Source of the DNA: Parabacteroides faecis
GTDB lineage: Bacteria > Bacteroidota > Bacteroidia > Bacteroidales > Tannerellaceae
Reading direction: 5' to 3'
Length of the DNA stretch: 64,000 nucleotides
Assembly (NCBI RefSeq): GCF_014647375.1
Contig: NZ_BMPB01000009.1
Location: 186,001 to 250,000 of the forward strand
Part shown: positions 57,936 to 64,000 of the stretch, one piece after another
Numbering within the stretch: the first letter of the stretch is position 1
How the letters are laid out: each line of letters begins with the position of its first letter
Program-made: the position numbers and the translations under genes
The notes under the pieces: model-generated
The model's input: the letters and a program-made list of their open reading frames with translations, nothing else
What the model was told of the DNA's origin: nothing
Databases searched by the model: none

Positions 57936-59330
57936 CTATTTCCCGATGCAAAACTTCCCAAAGATATTCCCCAATATCTCATCATTACTGATCTGCCCTG
58001 TAATTTCTCCCAGATAATGCATGCACTCCCTGATATCCTGGCTCAGAAAATCCCCTGAGATATTCATTTCCAATCCATTGATTACACGGCCGATAGCTTC
58101 GTGGGCTTTTGTTAAGGCTTCATAATGGCGGACGTTGGTGACGATCACATCGTTTTGAGATACTTCGGGTAAGGTGGCGGCCTGAATCAAGTGCTGTTTC
58201 AATACTTCTGTATTGGACTGCTGTTTAGCTGAAATATATAACCTGTCAACAGGGATTTTACCAAGTAATTCTTGTTTGATTTCCAGTTCGGCTGGCGAAA
58301 GCAAGTCTGACTTGTTAAATACAAGAATCACTTTTTTACCCTCTGTCTGCGGGATGATCGTTTGTGCTAATTCCTCGATCTGCTTTGCAGGGCTGGTCAG
58401 GTCGATTACCCAAAGTACGATGGATGCCTGGCGGAGTTTCTGGAAAGTACGTTCGATACCCAGGCTTTCGATCGTATCGCTGGTTTCACGGATACCTGCC
58501 GTGTCGATAAAACGGAATGTGATGCCTGATAGGTTGATCGTGTCTTCTATTACGTCGCGGGTTGTTCCGTGGATGTCGGAAACGATGGCACGCTCTTCTC
58601 CGACCAATAGGTTGAGTAAAGTGGACTTACCGGCATTCGTTTCGCCGATGATGGCTACAGGAATACCGTTTTTAATGGCATTGCCCACACTGAATGAATC
58701 GGCTAATTTGTGTATCAGCTGTTCTATGTTTGTAGCCAGTTGCTTCAGATTGGTACGGTCGGCAAACTCGACATCTTCTTCGCTGAAATCTAGTTCCAAT
58801 TCGATCAATGAAGTGAAATCGAGCAGTTGACTGCGTAGCTTGGTCAATTCATTACTGAAACCGCCACGCATCTGGTTTATAGCCAGTTTGTGCATGCCGG
58901 CTGATGTGGAGGCGATCAGGTCGGCAACAGCCTCTGCCTGGCTCAGGTCCATTTTTCCGTTCAGAAAAGCGCGTTGCGTATATTCTCCGGGAAGGGCAGA
59001 ACGACATCCCTTTTCGATCAGTAACTGAAGGATCTGTTGCTGGATGTAAACCGAACCGTGGCAAGTGATCTCGACGGTGTCTTCTCCTGTAAACGAATGA
59101 GGGGCGCGGAAGAGGGCGACAAGTACATCGTCGATCAACTCTTCCCCGCGGCGGATACTACCGTAGCGTAAGGTATAAGCCTTCTGACTCTGAAGATTCT
59201 TCCCTTCGGTCTTGGGAGCGAAGATAGTGTCACAAATTGTTATGGCGTCAGTGCCGGATACACGGATGACAGCTACGCCTCCGGCTCCGGGGGCTGTCGA
59301 TACGGCACAGATAGTATCCTGATTGATCAT
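57936..59330 (-). CDS. mnmE: tRNA uridine-5-carboxymethylaminomethyl modification GTPase MnmE (TrmE)
   Basis: MnmE acts with MnmG to modify U34 in the wobble position of several tRNAs. The 464-residue protein has the N-terminal tetrahydrofolate-binding domain (about 1-120, PGAGGVAVIRVSG, HGSVYIQQQIL), a helical domain, and an inserted G domain with GETNAGKST at 229-237, DTAGIRET and NKSD. It ends in the catalytic CIGK, including the essential Cys. It lies 14 bases after the DUF362 gene, so the two are probably one transcript. Everything expected of the family is present. Confidence 0.96.
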   Translation of the reverse strand: MINQDTICAVSTAPGAGGVAVIRVSGTDAITICDTIFAPKTEGKNLQSQKAYTLRYGSIRRGEELIDDVLVALFRAPHSFTGEDTVEITCHGSVYIQQQILQLLIEKGCRSALPGEYTQRAFLNGKMDLSQAEAVADLIASTSAGMHKLAINQMRGGFSNELTKLRSQLLDFTSLIELELDFSEEDVEFADRTNLKQLATNIEQLIHKLADSFSVGNAIKNGIPVAIIGETNAGKSTLLNLLVGEERAIVSDIHGTTRDVIEDTINLSGITFRFIDTAGIRETSDTIESLGIERTFQKLRQASIVLWVIDLTSPAKQIEELAQTIIPQTEGKKVILVFNKSDLLSPAELEIKQELLGKIPVDRLYISAKQQSNTEVLKQHLIQAATLPEVSQNDVIVTNVRHYEALTKAHEAIGRVINGLEMNISGDFLSQDIRECMHYLGEITGQISNDEILGNIFGKFCIGK

Positions 59331-59344
59331 AAATGAATGTGTAC

Positions 59345-60463
59345 TTATACGGTTATTAGTTCATATTCCTGGGTTCCCAATCCGATCTTTTCGGCATGCT
59401 CCAGACCTGCCTGCCAGTTGGTATCCGGATGGATCAGATGGAATTTATCTTCCCCTTCCAGATGTTCGTGTGGATGAGCTTCGGCCAGTTTGTTGCCTCC
59501 GATCAGCGGAGCGTTGATTACCATATCGGCACATGCCTTGTCCAAAGCGACCGGGTCGAAAGACGCTGCAATGCCAAGGTCTGGAACAATGGCTGCATCA
59601 TTATGATTCCAGCAATCGCATTCTGGTGAGACATTCATAATAAAGCTGATATGGAAATTAGGCTTGTCGAGTAATACGGCCTTTGAATATTCTGCGATTT
59701 TATAGTTGAGGCGTTTGGATGTATCGCCTTCACCCATAACGGCTGCATCGTACTGGCAAAGAGCCACACATTGTCCGCAACCAACGCATTTATCATAGTC
59801 GATAGTGGCTATTTTGTCTGTATCCAGGTGAATCGCGTCATGTGCGCAATGTTTCACGCAGATATTACAGCTTTTACAATTATCACGGTCGACTACCGGC
59901 TGTGAAGCCGAATGCAGTTCCAGTTTTCCTCCGACACTGGCACAACCCATGCCCAGGTTTTTCAATGCGCCGCCGAAGCCTGTCTGCTCATGACCTTTGA
60001 AATGATTCATTGTCAGTATAATATCGGCATCTGCAATGGCTGAACCGATCTTCGGTGCTTTGCAGTATTCTCCGTTTATGTCGATTTCCCGGTAGTCGGT
60101 ACCTTTCAGACCGTCGGCAATGATCACTTCACATTTGGCGGAAATAGGGTTGAAGCCATTTTCCATCGCACTTTCCAGATGGTCTACAGCATTGGAACGA
60201 CGTCCGGAATACAAAGTGTTACAATCAGTAAGAAAAGGCTTTGCTCCCAAAGAACGAAGCAACGTAGCCATACGGGCTGCATAATTAGGACGGATATAAG
60301 CCAGGTTTCCCGGCTCTCCGAAATGAATTTTAATCGCTGTGAATTGATTCTTAAAATCAATGTTTGCAATGCCTGCACGTTTAACAAGACGTTCCATTTT
60401 ATCCAGTAAATTGCTGGAAGGTGTTGTGCGCAGGTTTGTAAAGTAAACTTTCGATTTGTCCAT
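59345..60463 (-). CDS. DUF362 protein with two [4Fe-4S] ferredoxin-type clusters
   Basis: I choose ATG 60463 (MDKSKVYFTNLRTTPS): the TAAATTTG box at 60486-60493 leaves no leader for the first ATG at 60484. The ~372-residue protein has a DUF362 body (VKRAGIANIDF, FLTDCNTLYSGRR, GLKGTDYREI, GHEQTGFGGALKNLGMGCAS) with two 4Fe-4S motifs near 185-240: CKSCNICVKHC and CVGCGQCVALC. DUF362 proteins are cytoplasmic electron-transfer-type proteins of uncertain role. It is followed by mnmE after 14 bases, although no shared function is known. Confidence 0.88.
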   Translation of the reverse strand: MDKSKVYFTNLRTTPSSNLLDKMERLVKRAGIANIDFKNQFTAIKIHFGEPGNLAYIRPNYAARMATLLRSLGAKPFLTDCNTLYSGRRSNAVDHLESAMENGFNPISAKCEVIIADGLKGTDYREIDINGEYCKAPKIGSAIADADIILTMNHFKGHEQTGFGGALKNLGMGCASVGGKLELHSASQPVVDRDNCKSCNICVKHCAHDAIHLDTDKIATIDYDKCVGCGQCVALCQYDAAVMGEGDTSKRLNYKIAEYSKAVLLDKPNFHISFIMNVSPECDCWNHNDAAIVPDLGIAASFDPVALDKACADMVINAPLIGGNKLAEAHPHEHLEGEDKFHLIHPDTNWQAGLEHAEKIGLGTQEYELITV

Positions 60464-60485
60464 TCTCTTATTGGTTTTTGTCATG

Positions 60486-60493
60486 CAAATTTA
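60486..60493 (-). promoter_or_regulatory. -7 box of the DUF362-mnmE unit
   Basis: TAAATTTG on the minus strand (TAnnTTTG), 23 bases before the chosen ATG at 60463. It decides the start, as the ATG at 60484 would fall at or before the transcription start. Confidence 0.6.
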
Positions 60494-60515
60494 CGTGATT
60501 ATTGTCATAAAGTAT

Positions 60516-60523
60516 TACATTTG
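60516..60523 (+). promoter_or_regulatory. -7 box of the ATPase-nitroreductase unit
   Basis: TACATTTG (TAnnTTTG), 18 bases before the ATG at 60542. It is divergent from the DUF362 promoter. No -33 TTG at the proper distance. Confidence 0.55.
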
Positions 60524-60541
60524 TATCAAATAGTTTAGTTT

Positions 60542-61726
60542 ATGGACATATACCGGGTAAACCATCAGCAATTGCTGAAAGGGATAAGATGCAATTTTCA
60601 GCGATATCTTTATAAACAGATACAGTGGGATGATCGTCTGATTGGAATTTTTGGTTCGCAAGGTGTCGGGAAAACAACCTTATTACTGCAACGGATCAAG
60701 TTGGCTTTTGATGATTCCGACAAAGCTTTATATCTGGATCTGGATAGTATTCTTTTTCAACGGGAAAAGATGGTCAACGTGGCTATGCAGTTCTATAAAG
60801 AGGGAGGTACGCATCTGTTTCTGGATAGCGTGCACCGTTATTCCGACTGGATGAGTGAGACCAGAAAATTACTGGATCGTTGTCCGGATCTGCATATCGT
60901 TTTCGCTACATCTTCATTACTTCCGGTCTCGAAAGTAATGAGAGGGTTTAAGAACCAAGTGTCTTGCCATATATTGGGTACGATGTCATTCAGGGAATAT
61001 CTTTCATACGAGTGCGTATTGGATTTGCCTCCGATCTCGTTGGACGATTTGCTGGAGAACCATGCGGAGGTCGCGAGGAATGTGAATGACCAGATTGTTG
61101 TAGCTCCTATTTTCCGTAACTATCTGGAACATGGCGAATATCCGTTTTATTGGGATGATCCTGATGCTTATCCGTACCGTTTACAGGACCGGGTGAGGGA
61201 TACGATTGAAATAGATTTGCCTGCCATTTACCCTGTCGGCTACCAGGTATTGAATGAGATCAAGAGGTTAATGATGCTGGTTTCGGGGCAGATTCCCAAT
61301 GTGTCCGATATCGCGGATCTGGCAACACAGTTGAAGTTGGAGGCAACGGATGTAAAACGGTATTTGGATTATCTGAAAGATGCGGTTTGTTTGAGATTCT
61401 ACCAGTCGAATAAGAGTGCAAACCATCGTTATCAGAAAACTTATTTAGGTAATACGAATTTATTGATGGCCTTTGAAGAGGACGTGAATGACCGTGTTGT
61501 GCTGGGAGAAACTTTCTTTGTCGACCAGCTATCGAACTTTGCAACGGTGGAGTTGCTCGGGAACAATGACTTTCTGGTAAATGACAAATATACATTTATG
61601 GTGGGTGATCCTTTGATGGATTATGAGCGGATCAAAGAGGTGGAAAATGCCTATGCCGCTATTTACGGCCAACCGAAAAGTCAGAACAATAAACTTCCGA
61701 TCTGGTTACTGGGACTTTGTTATTGA
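60542..61726 (+). CDS. AAA_14-type ATPase with altered Walker B
   Basis: The 394-residue cytoplasmic protein belongs with the prokaryotic AAA_14/DUF4143-type ATPases. Walker A is GSQGVGKTT (38-46). Walker B is THLFLDSVHRY (90-100): the Asp is present but the usual Glu (LDEVHRY in the family) is Ser96. FATSSLLP near 121 corresponds to the sensor region. The C-terminal half (PNVSDIADLATQLKLEATDVKRYLDYLKDA) is the winged-helix part, then an RNA/DNA-binding-like tail. These proteins are of unclear function, often near toxin-antitoxin-like loci. The loss of the Glu suggests weak ATP hydrolysis. The nitroreductase gene follows after 24 bases. Confidence 0.83.
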   Translation: MDIYRVNHQQLLKGIRCNFQRYLYKQIQWDDRLIGIFGSQGVGKTTLLLQRIKLAFDDSDKALYLDLDSILFQREKMVNVAMQFYKEGGTHLFLDSVHRYSDWMSETRKLLDRCPDLHIVFATSSLLPVSKVMRGFKNQVSCHILGTMSFREYLSYECVLDLPPISLDDLLENHAEVARNVNDQIVVAPIFRNYLEHGEYPFYWDDPDAYPYRLQDRVRDTIEIDLPAIYPVGYQVLNEIKRLMMLVSGQIPNVSDIADLATQLKLEATDVKRYLDYLKDAVCLRFYQSNKSANHRYQKTYLGNTNLLMAFEEDVNDRVVLGETFFVDQLSNFATVELLGNNDFLVNDKYTFMVGDPLMDYERIKEVENAYAAIYGQPKSQNNKLPIWLLGLCY

Positions 61727-61750
61727 TAGACTTCTTATACAAATATAGAT

Positions 61751-62497
61751 ATGATAGATAGATTGAAAAATCGCAGGACTATCCGCAAATATACAGAGCA
61801 GGATATTCCCGGGCAATTGTTGAATGAATTACTGGAAGTGGCAGCCCGTGCGTCTAACACCGGTAATATGCAGTTGTACAGTGTAGTTGTTACCCGCGAC
61901 AAGGCAAATAAAGAGAAACTGTCTCCGGCTCACTTCAACCAGCCGATGATCAGGACTGCTCCGGTTGTGCTGACTTTCTGTGCAGATGCCAACCGTTTTG
62001 TCAAGTGGGCTGAACAGCGTAAGGCTGAGGCTGGATTTGATAATCTGCAGACTTTTATTGCTTCGACTATCGATGCGATGTTATTTGCCCAGGCTTTTTG
62101 TGATGCCGCAGAAGAAAAGGGGCTGGGGATCTGTTATCTGGGAACTACGGCTTATAATGCCGATAAAATCATCGAGGCTTTGTCACTGCCCCGTTTAGTT
62201 GTCCCTATTGTTACGGTGACGGTCGGTTATCCGGCTCTGCCGCTACCGGAACAGGTGGAACGCCTACCTCTGGCCGCAGTGGTTCATCAGGAGACTTATG
62301 TGGATTATACTCCGGAATCGATCGATGAATTGTATGGTGAAAAGGAAGCGCTTGAAGTCAATAAGCAATTTGTAAAAGAGAATAACAAAGAGACGCTGGC
62401 ACAGGTATTCACAGATGTCCGCTATACGAAGAAGAATAATGAATATTTCTCTGAAGTACTATTGAAAGTACTGAAAGACCAGGGATTTATGAAGTAA
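61751..62497 (+). CDS. Nitroreductase-family FMN enzyme
   Basis: The 248-residue protein carries the nitroreductase opening RRTIRKYTEQDIPGQLLNELLEVAARASNTGNMQLYSVVV (read as RTIRKY and ASNTGNMQLYS, the FMN-binding segments). IASTIDAMLFAQAFCDAAEEKGLGICYLG near residue 100-130 and TVGYPALPLP follow. These are flavin-dependent NAD(P)H oxidoreductases that reduce nitro groups, quinones or other small molecules; physiological substrates are often unknown. It is 24 bases after the ATPase gene and followed by a strong terminator, so the two form an operon, but a shared role is not obvious. Confidence 0.9.
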   Translation: MIDRLKNRRTIRKYTEQDIPGQLLNELLEVAARASNTGNMQLYSVVVTRDKANKEKLSPAHFNQPMIRTAPVVLTFCADANRFVKWAEQRKAEAGFDNLQTFIASTIDAMLFAQAFCDAAEEKGLGICYLGTTAYNADKIIEALSLPRLVVPIVTVTVGYPALPLPEQVERLPLAAVVHQETYVDYTPESIDELYGEKEALEVNKQFVKENNKETLAQVFTDVRYTKKNNEYFSEVLLKVLKDQGFMK

Positions 62498-62523
62498 TTC
62501 ATCCTTTATATAGATGAAGAAAG

Positions 62524-62566
62524 CCTCTTGCTTTTCGAACCGTTCGTCAGCAAGAGGTTTTCTTTT
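62524..62566 (+). terminator. Intrinsic terminator after the nitroreductase
   Basis: CCTCTTGCT (62524-62532) and AGCAAGAGG (62549-62557) form a perfect 9-bp stem, followed by TTTTCTTTTTT. Confidence 0.88.
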
Positions 62567-62599
62567 TTACAAAATGGTCAGAGAGATCAAACGGCAGTG

Positions 62600-64000
62600 T
62601 TAGTCTGTTTTCAAACTTTTCACCGGATTTTCATTCGCTACCCAATAATTTTGAAATGTTACGGTAATGACTGTAATCACCGATACTATAGCGAATGCGA
62701 TGAGAAACACCCACCAGTACATCGGTGTTTTATAGGCAAAGTTATCCAGCCAGCGGACAACTACATGATAAGCAATAGGAACAGCCAGGATAAAACAGAG
62801 GCAAAGGATGTGCAGATAAGTTTTGTTAAACATGATTATTATCTGCAATGTGTTGGAGCCTAGCACCTTTCTTACTCCTATCTCTTTACGGCGATATTCG
62901 CTGTCGAAAACAACTAAACCGAATACGCCGACAATGGATATAAAGATTGCCAGCATACTGAAAAGAGTTATTAAAGTGGTTGTCTTTTGTTCTTTCTCGT
63001 AAAGCCGGTTTAATACTTCGTTGAAAAAACGAATATTAAAAGGATAGGCCGGATCGAAGGATTGAGCGGTTTTTTTTATATGTTCCATAGATTCCTTCAG
63101 GTTTGCACCGCTTTTTACTTTGATATAAGCATATAGTGGTGTTATACCCCAATTATCTGTCCCCCAGATATAAAAAGCCATCGGCGCTATTTCCGAGCGA
63201 AGAGAGGCGAACTTGATGTCGGGAATAAACCCTACGATTTCTCCGTTCTCCACTTTTTCACCAATCTCCAACTCGTATTGTCCGCGGGCTTTTTCATTGA
63301 ATATATAAACTCCGTTTACCGTGTTCTTGTCTTCTTCCCTGAAGTCACGTCCTTCCGGAACATCAATACCCATCACTTTTAGAAATGACACATCGACTGG
63401 CAAGCATTGAAATCCGATATCCTTATTTTTGTATTTACGCATCCAGCTCATGTATTGGTCGGAACTGGATAATAACACTTCTGCATAGGTTACGTTTTCT
63501 ATACCTGAGAATGTTTTTAATTGGTTTGTAAAGGCTTCACGGCTTTTCTGTACCGTATTATTCAGATCCATCACGATTAATTCGCCTTTTTCATACCCTA
63601 ACGGAGTATTCATCATATAATGGTTTTGCAGATACATGAACAAAGTCGTGATAATTAAAGCGAATGATGTGATAAACTGTACACTGATAAGTGCATTGCG
63701 TAGCTTCCTCCCTTTGGGCGACAGCCCGAAACTCCCTTTCAACACGAGTGCAGGCGGGAACGAGGTAACATAAAACGATGGATATACCCCGGCAAGAGTA
63801 CCTGTACAAACGGCTATCAGAGCAGTAACTCCCAATAAAGGGAAGTGTGCGCTCAATGATAAGTCGGCATCCAATAATGTAGTTACGGATGTGAACGACA
63901 AAATATGTATCCAAATCAAAGACAACAAATAAGAAACGATGCTAACGGAAACAGCCTCCGTCAATAACGATAGGCGTAATGTGCTTTCTTCGGCACCTAG
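62600..64000 (-). CDS. MacB/FtsX-type ABC transporter permease, incomplete at its 5' end
   Basis: The frame is open to the window edge: the codons at 63965-64000 read LGAEESTLRLSL on the minus strand, so the TTG at 63964 is not the start. The visible 467 residues are the C-terminal half of a large FtsX permease: TM segments near the window edge (SYLLSLIWIHILSFTSV), LKGSFGLSPKGRKLRNALI, the second periplasmic core, then GVFGLVVFDSEYRRKEIGVRKVLGS and three closing TMs. The last 120 residues track closely with the permease at 36.8 kb (GVFGLV, RKEIxVRKVLGS, FAYKTP), so they are paralogues. No ATPase gene is seen nearby within the window. Confidence 0.9.
   Translation of the reverse strand, partial: LGAEESTLRLSLLTEAVSVSIVSYLLSLIWIHILSFTSVTTLLDADLSLSAHFPLLGVTALIAVCTGTLAGVYPSFYVTSFPPALVLKGSFGLSPKGRKLRNALISVQFITSFALIITTLFMYLQNHYMMNTPLGYEKGELIVMDLNNTVQKSREAFTNQLKTFSGIENVTYAEVLLSSSDQYMSWMRKYKNKDIGFQCLPVDVSFLKVMGIDVPEGRDFREEDKNTVNGVYIFNEKARGQYELEIGEKVENGEIVGFIPDIKFASLRSEIAPMAFYIWGTDNWGITPLYAYIKVKSGANLKESMEHIKKTAQSFDPAYPFNIRFFNEVLNRLYEKEQKTTTLITLFSMLAIFISIVGVFGLVVFDSEYRRKEIGVRKVLGSNTLQIIIMFNKTYLHILCLCFILAVPIAYHVVVRWLDNFAYKTPMYWWVFLIAFAIVSVITVITVTFQNYWVANENPVKSLKTD

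Overview
The window looks like the chromosome of a gut-type Bacteroidota, order Bacteroidales. Parabacteroides or a close relative is my best guess, but that is inference. The evidence is: repeated TAnnTTTG -7 promoter boxes with almost no Shine-Dalgarno sequences; SusC/SusD pairs; a Mfa1/Mfa2-type fimbrial operon with DUF3575 and DUF3868 genes; and Bacteroidales forms of Ffh, FolD, MnmE and DUF362 proteins. No prophage, CRISPR array, rRNA operon or complete insertion sequence was seen.

Layout. 1-2.8 kb: the end of a MATE transporter, then ffh, folD and tRNA-His. 3-24 kb: a polysaccharide utilisation locus (PUL), all on the plus strand. It holds a large unclassified secreted protein, a GH42-like TIM-barrel protein, two tandem SusC/SusD pairs, a FnIII-type surface lipoprotein, a GH78 alpha-L-rhamnosidase and a GH71/GH99-like lipoprotein. 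The set points to a rhamnose-containing glycan, and no regulator for it lies in the window. 24.2-30.1 kb: a minus-strand RND efflux operon (MFP, pump, outer-membrane factor, small winged-helix protein). It is divergent from an AraC regulator at 30.3 kb, followed by an SDR oxidoreductase. A ~35-bp sequence upstream of the regulator is repeated upstream of the SDR gene. 32.5-36.3 kb: a BamE/DUF4476-like lipoprotein, an N-terminally extended RluA pseudouridine synthase and a DUF3795-GNAT-GNAT fusion. 36.3-36.7 kb: divergent tRNA-Pro and tRNA-Phe with well-formed promoters and terminators. 36.8-42.6 kb: a MacB/FtsX-type permease, an outer-membrane beta-barrel receptor and a small C39-like peptidase.

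42.7-54.4 kb: a seven-gene minus-strand fimbrial operon running DUF3575, DUF3868-OmpA, Mfa1-like shaft, Mfa2-like anchor, a minor fimbrillin, a fimbrillin fused to a FISUMP-like domain, and a legume-lectin-like protein with a CshA-type repeat. A BetR-like regulator is divergent from it across a perfect 15-bp inverted repeat. A tandem array of ~22-bp palindromic units sits between the shaft and anchor genes. 54.4-56.4 kb: a MATE exporter overlapping a Crp/Fnr-family regulator, with a 14-bp palindrome at the promoter. 56.7-57.8 kb: a truncated VirE-type gene and two small Cys-containing proteins. 57.9-64 kb: DUF362 ferredoxin protein with mnmE, then an AAA ATPase with an altered Walker B, a nitroreductase, and an incomplete MacB/FtsX permease paralogous to the one at 36.8 kb.

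The best candidates for something undescribed are the lectin-tipped fimbrial operon with its two cis-elements (53.2 kb and 49.2 kb), the duplicated AraC-site candidate at 30.2/31.5 kb, and the PUL's unclassified enzymes. All functional calls rest on reading motifs by eye; no database search was run.
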